A stretch of DNA of 64,000 bases. It comes from an uncultured Selenomonadaceae bacterium. GTDB lineage: Bacteria > Bacillota > Negativicutes > Selenomonadales > Selenomonadaceae. This document shows, piece by piece, positions 28,413 to 37,449 of this stretch. The DNA lies in NCBI GenBank assembly GCA_905234195.1, contig CAJOFR010000012.1, positions 62,001 to 126,000 of the forward strand. Reading direction: 5' to 3'. A program made the translations under genes and the position numbers. A model generated the notes under the pieces. It saw only the letters and a list, made by a program, of their open reading frames with translations, made no database searches and was not told the DNA's origin. Each line of letters opens with the position of its first letter. The first letter of the stretch is position 1.

Positions 28413-30080
28413 TTAGTAGGTGCCGAGCGTGACTTCGCCTTCTTGCAAAGACAACGTGCAATGGTGATACTCTTCCTGCACATTTTTCACGACGGAATTT
28501 ATCGAAAGGCGCGCGCCCGGATACATCACGTCGTCGACGCGAATTTTTCCGTTCTTCATCTCCGAAAGTTTTGCCTCAAGCTCCAAAATCCTCTTCTCGT
28601 CTCTCTTCAGTTGTCCGGCGATAGGAAATTGGGAACGAGTCAGCGCGTTAATCTTATCCATTCTCTCTTGCGGCAGCGTGCTCAAATCTATTTTCGACAA
28701 AGTATTCAGCGTCTGTGTTATCTGCAAAAGGCGTTTCTTGCCTTCCTTGTAGCTCTTGCAGACTTCGTGATACTCCCGCTGCAAATTCGGGTCGACGCCG
28801 ACGGAAACGCGGGTAATGACGTAAGCGGAATTGCCTATCACTTTTGCGGTGACGTCCTCGCCGGCGACAGTCAAGCCTCCGGTAATTTGTCCGTGCTTGC
28901 CTTCGACGGTAATTTTTTTGCCCGCGCGCATTGTCGAGTGCAAAACGACGTCGGCAATATAAATATCGCGCCCCGCCTCTATGATCGCGCTCTCGGCAAA
29001 TGCGGCACGAACGTCGAAGGTTGATTGAATCTTCCCGCGATTGGCACCGGTTATCCCGCCGCTTATGACGACGTTCCTGCCGACGACTTCCGCGCCGTTG
29101 ACGCTGCCTTTTATCTCAATATCTCCCGTCGCCTTGACGGAAAATCCTTGCTTGACGTCGCCATTGACAAAAACCGCTCCGTCAAATTCAATATCGCCCG
29201 TCGCAACACCGACCGAACCTTTAATCGTCAGCTGGGGATCCACGCTGATTTTCGAGCCGGTATCGACAATCTGCCCGTTAATCGCGGCGATAAGTTGGTT
29301 TTCACCGACGACGGTAGTATTTTTTCCGTTAGGCATGGGGATTGGGCGTCCGTTCTGCGCGGGAACAACCTCCCCGAAAATATTTTTGCCGGGCGTGCCT
29401 TTTGTTTGAGGAATCCTGATAGCCAAAGTGTCATTGGCTTTAACCAAAACGAATAAGTTCAAATTTTTGTAGTCGACGCGGTCATATTCGTCCAGCACCG
29501 GACGACCTTTCACGCCGAGATCAAATTTCCTGTCAATGTAAGCATTTTCTCCGGCGACAGGCGGATCACCCTGCGCCGCGATAAAAGGCGAAAGTCTGTC
29601 CACACCCTGCGCTATCGCCTCTTCGTCAATCCCGTAATTAATTTTCTGCTCGGCAAGCGCGTCCATAACCATATCCACCGTCGGCAGACGCGAACCATTT
29701 TTCGTATCGTAACGAACGGTAGCTTTCATTTTGTCGCGGCTTACGTCGACAATAATTCTTGCGTACTCTTCGTCTTCGTTCGTGTCGACAGCGTCAGATT
29801 CGCCCGTCGAAATTTTTTCAATCTTATCTTGAGTAATTTCGATAGGGTCCGCGATTTTTTGCGGCTTACCCGACGCCTCACGAACTGTCCTTGAAAGTAG
29901 CGCGACGTCGTAATGAACAACCCCATAGTCCTTCAAAATCTGCCGCATATCGGACAATTCAAACAAAAGTCCTTCGTCCCCGACGGGATAAACAGTAAGA
30001 TAAACGCCGTCCTTTCTAAACTCGTACTTATACCCGGATTCGGGATTGCCTATAGTCGGAAAATTTTTTTCATCTTCCAT
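28413..30080 (-). CDS. fapA: flagellar assembly protein A (DUF342/FapA)
   Basis: 555 aa. The N-terminal FapA domain includes RLPTVDMVMDALAEQKINYG. A central right-handed beta-helix-like stretch (about 255-420) is built from repeats such as GDIEFDGAVFVNGDVKQGF and GDIEIKGSVNGAEVVGRN. The C-terminal coiled coil (YHEVCKSYKEGKKRLLQITQ and onward) ends with VTLGTY. FapA-family proteins resemble the MinC/bactofilin-type beta-helix. Related proteins affect flagellar number and placement. ATG follows AAGGGGGG. Confidence 0.88.
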   Translation of the reverse strand: MEDEKNFPTIGNPESGYKYEFRKDGVYLTVYPVGDEGLLFELSDMRQILKDYGVVHYDVALLSRTVREASGKPQKIADPIEITQDKIEKISTGESDAVDTNEDEEYARIIVDVSRDKMKATVRYDTKNGSRLPTVDMVMDALAEQKINYGIDEEAIAQGVDRLSPFIAAQGDPPVAGENAYIDRKFDLGVKGRPVLDEYDRVDYKNLNLFVLVKANDTLAIRIPQTKGTPGKNIFGEVVPAQNGRPIPMPNGKNTTVVGENQLIAAINGQIVDTGSKISVDPQLTIKGSVGVATGDIEFDGAVFVNGDVKQGFSVKATGDIEIKGSVNGAEVVGRNVVISGGITGANRGKIQSTFDVRAAFAESAIIEAGRDIYIADVVLHSTMRAGKKITVEGKHGQITGGLTVAGEDVTAKVIGNSAYVITRVSVGVDPNLQREYHEVCKSYKEGKKRLLQITQTLNTLSKIDLSTLPQERMDKINALTRSQFPIAGQLKRDEKRILELEAKLSEMKNGKIRVDDVMYPGARLSINSVVKNVQEEYHHCTLSLQEGEVTLGTY

Positions 30081-30165
30081 CTTTGCACCCCCCTTAAAAA
30101 AAATAAATAATAAAAATTGACGCGGCGATTTCCTAAAAAACTACGGCTAAAGAATCAAAAAGAAT

Positions 30166-30903
30166 TTATCCATGTGGAAAATTTGCTCGCGCCAAATAAC
30201 TACGCATTCTGAAAACCGCCTTTGTATGCAGCTGTGAAATTCTTGCCTCACTCAAATGCAAAATCAAACTGATTTCCTTTAAGGTAAGTTCTTCGTAATA
30301 GTACAGCGAAACAACCGTGCGTTCTTTTTCGGGCAGGCGGTCGATAGCTTTTGCAAGGGTCTCTTTAAGCTCCAAAAATTCTGTTGTATCTGCGGGGTTC
30401 GCGTCTACGGCTTCGGGAGTTTCGCTTTGCAGGTATTCTTCAAGAGGGATAACCGTCGCCGAATTACATTGCCCGACTAAAATTTGCAACTCGTCCAAAG
30501 AAATATCCAAAGCGTCAGCGATTTCCTTGTCGGTTGCGCTCCTGCCGAGTTCAGTTTCCAATTTGTAGACTGCCTGTTCGTAGCGGCGAATCTTTTGGCG
30601 CATAGTCACCGGCACCCAATCTTTCGCGCGCAGATAATCAATCATTGCGCCGCGTATCCGAACGCCGGCATAAGTTTCAAATTTTATGTTCCGCGAGATG
30701 TCGAAACGGTCTATCGCGTCCAGCAGCCCGAAGAATCCGCTACTGAGAAGGTCGTCTCTATCCAAATGGGGCGGTAAGCTGACAGCCAACCGCCCGCCGA
30801 CAATTTTTACCAGCGGCAAATAATGTTCGGCAAGCTGGTTGCGTAGCTCCACCGACTTCGACGCTTTATATTGTCTCCATAAATCCATTAAGTTACTTTC
30901 CAT
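30166..30903 (-). CDS. fliA: RNA polymerase sigma factor for flagellar genes (sigma-28)
   Basis: 245 aa. Region 2 has HLDRDDLLSSGFFGLLDAI and DRFDISRNIKFETYAGVRIR. Region 3 follows (AMIDYLRAKDWVP, LGRSATDKEIADAL). Region 4 has RLPEKERTVVSLYYYEELTL and SEARISQLHTKAVFRMRSYL for -35 recognition. It directs transcription of late flagellar and chemotaxis genes. It lies downstream of cheB-A-W-C-D as in Clostridia. The SD is AAGGAGCGAGG. Confidence 0.94.
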   Translation of the reverse strand: MESNLMDLWRQYKASKSVELRNQLAEHYLPLVKIVGGRLAVSLPPHLDRDDLLSSGFFGLLDAIDRFDISRNIKFETYAGVRIRGAMIDYLRAKDWVPVTMRQKIRRYEQAVYKLETELGRSATDKEIADALDISLDELQILVGQCNSATVIPLEEYLQSETPEAVDANPADTTEFLELKETLAKAIDRLPEKERTVVSLYYYEELTLKEISLILHLSEARISQLHTKAVFRMRSYLARANFPHG

Positions 30904-30936
30904 AGTTGCTCACCTCGCTCCTTGCATTTTAGTTTT

Positions 30937-31006
30937 TAGTGGCAAGTGTCAAGGAATAAGTGTCAAGCGGCAAGTGACAAGCTTTTCTCTAGCCACTAAT
31001 CTCTAG
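30937..31006. repeat. heptamer array (array 5)
   Basis: Six clean 7-nt units AGTGGCA, AGTGTCA, AGGAATA, AGTGTCA, AGCGGCA, AGTGACA (30938-30979), then CTTTTCT and the complementary arm CTAGCCACTAATCTCTAG (30989-31006). It lies between fliA and the membrane protein gene, and reaches into the latter's stop codon. Confidence 0.75.
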
Positions 31007-31344
31007 CGTCCGGCGTTCGGCAAATCATTCGCGTTCAGCGGCTGAAACCCGGGCTGCTGTTGTTGAGGCGGGGGCTGATCTTCCGCCGTGAAAACTTCCT
31101 CTTCAAAACCCTCTTCATCTTCGGCGAGCTCCTCCTCAACTTTTTTCTGCTCTTTCTTGTTATTTTCCATCATCAAATCGAAAAGCATCATGAGGAAATA
31201 ACTTGCCGCGCTTGTCAGGCAAAAAGCAATAAGACTTCGGAGCGTCAGCGTCCCCAATCTCACGACGCCGCTCATTAATCCGGAGATAAAGACGATTATC
31301 ATTGAGATTGTTCCCAACGATAAAGCCATTAAAATTGTCGACAT
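31003..31344 (-). CDS. small two-helix membrane protein of the motility operon
   Basis: 113 aa. Two hydrophobic segments (GTISMIIVFISGLMSGVV and LIAFCLTSAASYFLMMLFDL) are followed by an acidic and Gln/Pro-rich cytoplasmic tail (EEELAEDEEGFEEEVF, PPPQQQQPGF). Family not recognised. The position between cheD and fliA is conserved in motility clusters I know from Clostridia only in the sense that small membrane proteins occur there. The stop codon lies in a heptamer array. Confidence 0.65.
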   Translation of the reverse strand: MSTILMALSLGTISMIIVFISGLMSGVVRLGTLTLRSLIAFCLTSAASYFLMMLFDLMMENNKKEQKKVEEELAEDEEGFEEEVFTAEDQPPPQQQQPGFQPLNANDLPNAGR

Positions 31345-31356
31345 AAAATCACCGGC

Positions 31357-31842
31357 TTAAATTTCTTTTTCGCCTCTATCGATAGTCTTAACTTTATAAA
31401 TTCCGGTTTGAAGGTCAATTTGGACTGTGCGCCCGTAATTCCCGCCGGTATCTTCGGCGATAACTCTAATCCCGTGACGGCGCAAAATCTGCTTAACAGC
31501 TTCGGCGTTGCGGTTGCCCACGCGCATAATGTCGGTTGCGTTCGCGAAGGCGAACATTTGCGCGCCGCCGGCGATTTTTGCGACGAGTCGGCTTTTCGAC
31601 GCGCCCAAAGCCAAGACGTCGTTCAACATGAGCGGTACGCCGGTATCTGCAAATTTGGCGGGGTTATCACTTGCCCGCGCCTGCGTACTGTCCGGCAACA
31701 TTATGTGCAACAAGCCGCCGATTTTACTTTGCGGGTCGTACAGAGAAACGCCAATGCACGAACCCAAGCCATAGCTGATAAGAGTGGACGGACTGCGCCC
31801 GACCTTGTAGTCAGCCATGCCGACTTTTATAAGGTCTGCCAT
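31357..31842 (-). CDS. cheD: chemoreceptor glutamine deamidase CheD
   Basis: 161 aa from ATG 31842 (alternative ATG 31848, two codons earlier). CheD signature: STLISYGLGSCIGVSLYDP with the catalytic Cys, GGLLHIMLP with the catalytic His, AKIAGGAQMF, VGNRNAEAVKQIL and EDTGGNYGRTVQ. It deamidates Gln residues on methyl-accepting chemotaxis proteins and is controlled by CheC, which is encoded immediately upstream (2-nt gap). Confidence 0.94.
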   Translation of the reverse strand: MADLIKVGMADYKVGRSPSTLISYGLGSCIGVSLYDPQSKIGGLLHIMLPDSTQARASDNPAKFADTGVPLMLNDVLALGASKSRLVAKIAGGAQMFAFANATDIMRVGNRNAEAVKQILRRHGIRVIAEDTGGNYGRTVQIDLQTGIYKVKTIDRGEKEI

Positions 31843-31844
31843 AA

Positions 31845-32459
31845 TCATTCAACTCCTACTGCCTTGATCAACGTTCCAAGTGAACCGGGATCCGGCACGA
31901 GGAAAAAGTGTCCGTTAATCCCATCATCTTCCGCTAAAAATTCCGTTTCGATAACCATTGCCTGGTCTCCCATTTGCCCCAACTGCACCAAAATTATGTT
32001 GAGGATTGCGCCCGCCATATCCATTGCCAGCGCGGGTATCGAAGGCAACATCGATATATGCGTAAAGTTGAAAAATGCGTTGAGGTACGCCCCCGAAAGT
32101 ATGTTGCCTATTTCCATTAACGCTGATTCGTCCATGAAGTCCAGCGATTTTGTTGTACCGTGTTCCCTTCCCATCAAGGTATCTACCAAATAGAACGCGC
32201 TTTTTTGCGGCAGAAGGAAGAGGATATTTCCGGGAGCCTTGCCGTAGACTCTCAAGAATACGCCGACAACTATTGTATCGGCACCGCCCACCAAATCCGG
32301 CACTGACTCAATCGGCACGAGCGCAACTTTCGGCACATTCATATCGATTCTCTTGTTGATTATCTGCGAAAGTGCTGTTGCACTGTTCCCCGCGCCCACA
32401 TTCCCTATTTCGCGCAGGGCGTCAAGTTGTATTGGCGTCAAGTTAAATTCATCCGTCAT
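31845..32459 (-). CDS. cheC: CheY-P phosphatase CheC
   Basis: 204 aa from ATG 32459 (SD GGAGGT). Both phosphatase helices carry the E-x3-N motif: LREIGNVGAGNSATALS and LMEIGNILSGAYLNAF. The CheD-binding and core strands follow. CheC dephosphorylates CheY-P and modulates CheD in Bacillus-type chemotaxis. It also contains the VETEFL-type C-terminal strand of the family. Confidence 0.93.
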   Translation of the reverse strand: MTDEFNLTPIQLDALREIGNVGAGNSATALSQIINKRIDMNVPKVALVPIESVPDLVGGADTIVVGVFLRVYGKAPGNILFLLPQKSAFYLVDTLMGREHGTTKSLDFMDESALMEIGNILSGAYLNAFFNFTHISMLPSIPALAMDMAGAILNIILVQLGQMGDQAMVIETEFLAEDDGINGHFFLVPDPGSLGTLIKAVGVE

Positions 32460-32477
32460 ATAAAAGACCTCCAAAGC

Positions 32478-32585
32478 TAGTGGCTAGGGATTAGGGTTTA
32501 GGGACAAGGGGCAAGACTTCCTTTCCGCGTAACACTTTCTGCTTAACCCTTTCCACTTAACCCTTTCCACTTAATCCCTAATTCC
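32478..32585. repeat. heptamer array, inverted pair (array 6)
   Basis: Left arm with TAGTGGC, TAGGGAT, TAGGGTT, TAGGGAC, AAGGGGC (32478-32514). Right arm with repeated CTTAACC/CTTTCCA dimers and CTTAATC (32521-32585). It fills the gap between cheW and cheC and encodes the last residues of CheW. Confidence 0.75.
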
Positions 32586-33047
32586 CACGATTTCTTCCAA
32601 GTTCAGCATTATTACCAATCGCCCGTCAATATTTCCTATACCACTCAAAAATTTACTGATATCTTTTTCGTTTATAGCTTTCTTTGTATCGACGAGCTTT
32701 GAGCGAATCATCAAAACTTCCGTGACAGAATCGACCAGCATCCCGACGGGCAAATCACCAACAGTCACCGTAACAATTCTCGTCCTTTCGGTGTACGGTG
32801 TCGGCTCCAGCCCCAATCTCTTTTTCAAATCGATAACCGGCAAGACACTGCCGCGCAGGTTTATAACTCCTTTAATGTAGCTCGCCGAAAAAGGCACGCG
32901 CGTTATTTCAACAAGGTTACGAATTTCCTGCACCTGGAATATATTAACGCCGTATTCTTCGTCACGAAGTTTAAAGGCAACAATTTGCATACCGGAATCA
33001 ATGCTTTCGTCATCGCCCAAATCATTGGTTACGTTGTCTTTCGCCAT
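32571..33047 (-). CDS. cheW: chemotaxis coupling protein CheW
   Basis: 158 aa from ATG 33047 (SD AAAAGGAG); the upstream frame is discarded. CheW beta-barrel motifs: QIVAFKLRDEEYGVNIFQVQ, VPFSASYIKGVINLRGSVLP, VIDLKKRLGL, MLVDSVTEVL and GRLVIMLNLEEI. It links chemoreceptors to CheA. The last residues GIRD-stop come from the heptamer array. Confidence 0.94.
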   Translation of the reverse strand: MAKDNVTNDLGDDESIDSGMQIVAFKLRDEEYGVNIFQVQEIRNLVEITRVPFSASYIKGVINLRGSVLPVIDLKKRLGLEPTPYTERTRIVTVTVGDLPVGMLVDSVTEVLMIRSKLVDTKKAINEKDISKFLSGIGNIDGRLVIMLNLEEIVGIRD

Positions 33048-33063
33048 ATAGTTCACTCCTTTT

Positions 33064-33138
33064 CTAGTGACAAGTGTCAAGTGGTAAGGGTTAAGATTTT
33101 CTTTCCCCTAATCCCTTTCCCCTTTGCCCTTGTCACTG
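33064..33138. repeat. heptamer array, inverted pair (array 7)
   Basis: Left arm TAGTGAC, AAGTGTC, AAGTGGT, AAGGGTT, AAG (33064-33095). Core ATTTTCTTT. Right arm CCCCTAATCCCTTTCCCC and onward to TTGTCACTG (33103-33138). It lies between cheA and cheW, touching the cheA stop. Confidence 0.75.
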
Positions 33139-35256
33139 CAACATAGTGGCAACGTCCAGAATCAACGCTACACGCCCGTCGCCAAGCACCGTCGCGCCCG
33201 AGAACATCTTCAGACCCATAAACAAATTGCCCAGCGTCTTTATAACAATTTCCTGTTGTCCGATTAATTTATCGACAACCAAACCCGCCTTCGCTTCGCC
33301 CGCGTGCACGACCACGACAAAAGTTTCGTCGGAGTCCTTGACGTGCGGCACGAAAAGCGTCTGTTCCATTCGGATTATCGGAATAATTTCGCCGCGCAGG
33401 ACAATAACTTCTCGATTCTGAATAGTTTTAATCTCTTCGGGCTGAATATTAATCGTGCTGTCAATGGAGCCGAGAGGAATAGCGTAAACTTCCTCCTGCA
33501 CCTTAACGAGCATCGCCTGGATAATAGCCAAAGTCAGCGGCAATTTAATCTTGAAAACGGAGCCTTCGTTGACGTGCGTTTCAACGTCGACATGACCGGA
33601 CAACGATTCAATCTTACTGCGGACAACGTCCATGCCGACGCCGCGCCCGGAAATATCGCTGATTTTTTCGGCGGTGGAAAAGCCCGGCAAGAAAATAATT
33701 CTGACGGCGTCCGCGTCGTCCATCTTGTCGACTTCTTCTTGACTGAAGAGACCTTTTTCGACAGCTTTCTTGCGGATAACGTCCGCGTCAATTCCCTTGC
33801 CGTCGTCGGTGACCATGATAACGACGTTGTTGCCTTCGTGGCGGGCGATAAGACCGACTTCGCCGACGCGGGGTTTGCCCTTCGCAACGCGGTCATCGGG
33901 CATTTCTACGCCGTGATCCAAAGAGTTACGCAACAAGTGCATAATCGGGTCGCCGATTTCGTCGATAACTGTGCGGTCGAGTTCGGTATCTTCACCTTCG
34001 ATAGTCAAATTAATTTCCTTGTTGAGTTCCTTTGTGACGTCGCGAACCATACGCGGAAAACGGTTAAAGACTTGGCTGACGGGAACCATGCGGACTTTCA
34101 TGACTATATTCTGCAAATCCGTCGTGACGCGATCCATTTGTTCAAGCGTCTCGGTAAGTTCCGAAAGTCTGTGTGTCTGCCCAATTTGTTCGAGGCGAAC
34201 TTTATTGACGACCAACTCGCCCATCAAATTCATAAGAGTATCGAGTTTATCAATATCGACGCGGACGGACTGACTTGCATGACTTTTTTTGCCGCCTGCC
34301 GCGCCGCCGGACGCCGCTGTTGCCGCAGGTTTTGCCGCCGCCGCCGGTTTATGGTCTGCAGGGGCATTTGCCGCCGCTGAAGTTGTCGCAGGTTGTGCAG
34401 GTGCATTTGCCGCAGGAGCCGCCGCAGGTTGTGCGGGCGCGGGTGCGGGTGCAGGTGCGGGAGCGGGTTTAGCGTCGGGGTCAATAATATCTGTTTCCGC
34501 CTTTTCGACTTCAGAAATATTCATGACAGCTTCTTGAACGGCGGCTTCTTCCGCAGGGGTAATGAGGATAACTTCAAAGGAGCGATCAAACTTTTCCTGC
34601 TCCAATTCTTCGGCGGCGGGAATAGATTTTATGACTTCGCCGATTTCGTCAAGAGCATTCATAACCATATAAGAACGAGCGGATTTAAGCAAGCAAGATT
34701 CCGCGAGAGTAACGGTGAGGTGCACGCCGCGCATGCCGGTAGATTGAGCCTCTTTAATGACAGATCTTTCAGTATCAGTCAGGTCGAGTGCGCCGGCGGC
34801 AGGAGCAGCGGGAGCGGCGGCAGCAGGAGCGGCAGCGGCTGCTGCGGGGGCGGCTGCGTCGGGAGCTACAGTTTTGCCGCTAAGAATAGCGGAGAGTTTC
34901 GAGACGAGGTCGGAAACATCGATTAAGTCTTCGGGGTCGCCGTTAGCTACGTTATCAATCATCTGTTCGAGGGAATCGACGCATTTAAAAAGGGTATCGA
35001 TAATATCTTCGCGAATTTTAATTTGTTCCTTGCGGAGGGCGTCGAGAACATCTTCCATTTCGTGGGTTAATTCTGCTATTTTGTTATAACCCATAGTCGC
35101 GGACATACCCTTAAGGGTGTGCGCGTTGCGGAAAATTTCGTTAAGGATGGATAAGTCTTCGGCGTTATCTTCAAGCCCTAGCAAGCCGTCGTTGAGGGAC
35201 TGCAAATGCTCGTGGGATTCGTCGAGAAACATCTCCATATATTGATTAGTTTCCAT
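33133..35256 (-). CDS. cheA: chemotaxis histidine kinase CheA
   Basis: 707 aa. P1 Hpt domain with the phosphorylated His46 in AHTLKGMSATMG. A first Ala/Pro linker (about 135-155), then the CheY/CheB-binding P2-like domain (GMRGVHLTVTLAESCLLKS), then a second, ~70-residue Ala/Pro-rich linker. P3 dimerisation follows (VDIDKLDTLMNLMGELVVN). P4 ATPase has LLRNSLDHGVE, TDDGKGID and SGRGVGMDVV; P5 ends VALILDVATML. The very long low-complexity linkers are unusual in length. It phosphorylates CheY and CheB. Confidence 0.95.
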   Translation of the reverse strand: METNQYMEMFLDESHEHLQSLNDGLLGLEDNAEDLSILNEIFRNAHTLKGMSATMGYNKIAELTHEMEDVLDALRKEQIKIREDIIDTLFKCVDSLEQMIDNVANGDPEDLIDVSDLVSKLSAILSGKTVAPDAAAPAAAAAAPAAAAPAAPAAGALDLTDTERSVIKEAQSTGMRGVHLTVTLAESCLLKSARSYMVMNALDEIGEVIKSIPAAEELEQEKFDRSFEVILITPAEEAAVQEAVMNISEVEKAETDIIDPDAKPAPAPAPAPAPAQPAAAPAANAPAQPATTSAAANAPADHKPAAAAKPAATAASGGAAGGKKSHASQSVRVDIDKLDTLMNLMGELVVNKVRLEQIGQTHRLSELTETLEQMDRVTTDLQNIVMKVRMVPVSQVFNRFPRMVRDVTKELNKEINLTIEGEDTELDRTVIDEIGDPIMHLLRNSLDHGVEMPDDRVAKGKPRVGEVGLIARHEGNNVVIMVTDDGKGIDADVIRKKAVEKGLFSQEEVDKMDDADAVRIIFLPGFSTAEKISDISGRGVGMDVVRSKIESLSGHVDVETHVNEGSVFKIKLPLTLAIIQAMLVKVQEEVYAIPLGSIDSTINIQPEEIKTIQNREVIVLRGEIIPIIRMEQTLFVPHVKDSDETFVVVVHAGEAKAGLVVDKLIGQQEIVIKTLGNLFMGLKMFSGATVLGDGRVALILDVATMLQ

Positions 35257-35330
35257 TCATTCAAAGCGACGCAACTTAAAATGCGTCTTCCTCCTTCTTA
35301 TTTGATTATCCAATCAAGGGCTAGTTTTTA

Positions 35331-35394
35331 GGGATTAGGGGTTAGGGGTTAGGGATTAGTTTTTTCCAGCCGCTAATCTCTGACCGCTAACTAG
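35331..35394. repeat. heptamer array, TTAGGG-type (array 8)
   Basis: Clean tandem TTAGGGA, TTAGGGG, TTAGGGG, TTAGGGA (35338-35365 region) followed by a T-run and a complementary arm CTAATCT, CTGACCG, CTAACTAG (35374-35394). It ends in the cheB stop codon. The units look like telomeric repeats but the period is 7, not 6. Confidence 0.75.
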
Positions 35395-36572
35395 ACTCTG
35401 CGGACGATAGCTTCAGCAATTTTGGTAAGAGGTACAACTTCATCGGCAAGCCCCGCGTCAACAACCGCTTTGGGCATACCGTAAACGACGCAGCTCGGTT
35501 CATCTTGCGCAATGGAATAGCCGCCGTTCGCCTTAATTTTTTTCATGCCCTCGCAACCGTCGGAGCCCATACCCGTCATGATAACCGAAATTAAATCGTG
35601 ACCGAATTGAGCGACGGAATCGAACATGACATTAACGGCAGGGCGGTGGTTCCCTACGGGCGGTTCTTGCGACAAAACGATTTTCTTGCCGCCGCCGGCG
35701 ATAGGGGCGATACGCATATGAAAATTTCCCGGCGCAATGTAGACTTGTCCGGCTTTAATAATTTCGTCGTGCTCGGCCTCCTTGACGGCAATTTCGCTAA
35801 TCGAGTTCAATCTGTCGGCAAGGGATCTTGTAAAACCTGCGGGCATGTGTTGAACGATAACGACGCCGCAGGGCAAATTGCCGGGCAGACGAGTTATGAC
35901 GCTTTGAAGTGCTTGAGGACCGCCGGTAGAAGTTCCGATAGCCACAAGTTTTTTTCCGCTCCCGCCGGCTATCGAAGTTGACGCCGTTATACGCGGCGGC
36001 GGGCTTGGCGGCGGTGTAAAAGTGGGCACGCGATTAATTGTAGGCTTTTGTCCGAGCACCAAACCTGTTTTGCGCCTTACTTCGACGCGTTTCAATGTTG
36101 GGGGCTCTTTTGGTTTTTGCACGGCGGGAGTATAAATCAACGGTCTTGATTCTGATTCAGGCACTCTGACTTTGGCGACGTGAGCTTTCGCCGCCTCCCT
36201 GCACTTTGACAAAAGTTCCTTTTCGATTGTGTCGATTTTCGAGATAGGACCGCCTGCCTTGCTGATAAAGTCCACCGCGCCCAGTGCAAGTGCTCTGATT
36301 GTTGCGTCCGTTCCCCGCTGCGTCATGCTGCTTACCATGACGACCGGTAGCGGGTTTTCCTCCATAATGATAGCCAGCGCGTCCAGCCCGTTCATAACCG
36401 GCATCTGCACATCAAGCGTCAACAAATCAGGTTTCAACTTTTTTACTTTTTCGACAGTATCAAGCCCGTTGATTGCTGTGCCTATAACTTGAAAATCGCT
36501 CTGTTGATTGAACAAATCAGAGAGAACTTTTCGCATAAACGCCGAATCGTCAGCAATCAATACACGAATCAT
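35391..36572 (-). CDS. cheB: chemotaxis response regulator / protein-glutamate methylesterase CheB
   Basis: 393 aa. Receiver domain (1-120): VLIADDSAFMRKVL and phospho-acceptor Asp54 in LTLDVQMPVMNGLDAL. Pro-rich linker ~150-195. Methylesterase domain: catalytic Ser in IGTSTGGPQALQSV, His in VVQHMPAGFTRSLADRLN, Asp in MTGMGSDGCEGM. It demethylates chemoreceptors. It appears to be the first che gene of the operon in this window. Confidence 0.95.
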   Translation of the reverse strand: MIRVLIADDSAFMRKVLSDLFNQQSDFQVIGTAINGLDTVEKVKKLKPDLLTLDVQMPVMNGLDALAIIMEENPLPVVMVSSMTQRGTDATIRALALGAVDFISKAGGPISKIDTIEKELLSKCREAAKAHVAKVRVPESESRPLIYTPAVQKPKEPPTLKRVEVRRKTGLVLGQKPTINRVPTFTPPPSPPPRITASTSIAGGSGKKLVAIGTSTGGPQALQSVITRLPGNLPCGVVIVQHMPAGFTRSLADRLNSISEIAVKEAEHDEIIKAGQVYIAPGNFHMRIAPIAGGGKKIVLSQEPPVGNHRPAVNVMFDSVAQFGHDLISVIMTGMGSDGCEGMKKIKANGGYSIAQDEPSCVVYGMPKAVVDAGLADEVVPLTKIAEAIVRRV

Positions 36573-36679
36573 CCGCCGTCACTCCTTTTACGCATTCCGT
36601 CAAATCCTCTGCTTTCCTATTTATCTGAAATTAAGCGATTTAAATCCAAAATTCGCAACCGATATTCGGACAACTATTC

Positions 36680-36685
36680 ATTATA
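36680..36685 (-). promoter_or_regulatory. candidate -10 box upstream of cheB
   Basis: On the minus strand TATAAT (36680-36685) lies ~108 bp upstream of cheB in a 205-bp AT-rich gap. No convincing -35 and no clean sigma-28 site (TAAA-N15-GCCGATAA) was found. Nothing else recognisable in 36573-36777. Confidence 0.35.
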
Positions 36686-36777
36686 CTATTCGATTGAATT
36701 GCGAAAGTTCCTTCATTTGTCCGATAAATTTTTAGCTCGAAAGATAAAGACAGGCGTCAAAAAATTTCTTCAATGAT

Positions 36778-37434
36778 TTATAAATTTCCTGCGCGAATAG
36801 CCGCCGCCGCCGCGCTCAAGCTGGGATAAATTCCCGTGCAAATTTTTTTCATTTCGTCGGTAGCGGGGGCAGTGTCGGGTATCATGACAGGAGCACAGCC
36901 CGCCGCCGTCGCGCCGCGAATCCCGTTATAAGAATCCTCGAAGACGTAACAATCTTCCGGCGGCAAATTTATTGCCTGCGCCGCCACCAAAAAAATATCG
37001 GGCGCGGGCTTGCCTCTTTTGATTTTCTTGTTATCGCCGCCGATAATCACATCGAAATAATTTTTCATGTGCACGCTGTTTAAATTTTGTTCGATAAGCC
37101 AAACAGGTGACGAACTCGCAACGGCGGTCTTGACGTCATTTTCTTTGAAGAGTTTCAAAATTTCTTCGACGCCCTCCATTAAATCGACGCCCTTTTCAAA
37201 AGTACTCCGCGCGATTTCCACCACGTGCCCGAAAAATTCTTCGACGTCGACATCGGGGTAAAACTCCTTAATCGTCAATCTGCAATATTTGTCGCTGGAA
37301 CCGCTGACCTTTTCCGAAAGTTCGACGCCGTTGGGCTTGCCGAAAAACTCCGCGCTCTCCACCCACGCCCGCTTATAAACTTTTTCGGTGTCGAAAAGTA
37401 GCCCGTCCATATCAAAAATTGCGCCCTTCTTCAT
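36778..37434 (-). CDS. HAD-superfamily phosphatase (beta-phosphoglucomutase/GpmB-like subfamily)
   Basis: 218 aa from ATG 37434 (SD GGGAGG). Motif I is GAIFDMDGLLFDTEKVY with two aspartates; the helical cap follows. Motif II is VASSSP, motif III Lys is in KRGKPAPDIFLVAA, and motif IV is CYVFEDSYNGIRGATAAGC. It is typical of small HAD phosphatases acting on sugar phosphates or nucleotides; the substrate is not predictable. Confidence 0.87.
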   Translation of the reverse strand: MKKGAIFDMDGLLFDTEKVYKRAWVESAEFFGKPNGVELSEKVSGSSDKYCRLTIKEFYPDVDVEEFFGHVVEIARSTFEKGVDLMEGVEEILKLFKENDVKTAVASSSPVWLIEQNLNSVHMKNYFDVIIGGDNKKIKRGKPAPDIFLVAAQAINLPPEDCYVFEDSYNGIRGATAAGCAPVMIPDTAPATDEMKKICTGIYPSLSAAAAAIRAGNL

Positions 37435-37449
37435 AAAAAAACCTCCCAT

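Noticed and set aside
28038-29456. A 328-codon plus-strand frame opposite fapA and the DUF6115-side genes
   Set aside because: No start signal or domain; the minus-strand genes explain the region with correct ribosome-binding sites.
30937-31006. Regular repeats that could be taken for a CRISPR array or telomere-like DNA
   Set aside because: Units are 7 nt with no spacers, vary between copies, and TTAGGG similarity is only local; no cas genes are near.
33304-34926. Long open frames on the plus strand opposite cheA, some rich in Ala/Gly or Cys/Arg
   Set aside because: They mirror the Ala/Pro linkers and codon bias of cheA on the other strand, have no SD, and match no family.
36573-36777. A sigma-28 promoter upstream of cheB
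   Set aside because: No TAAA-N15-GCCGATAA match with correct spacing was found; only a lone -10 box.
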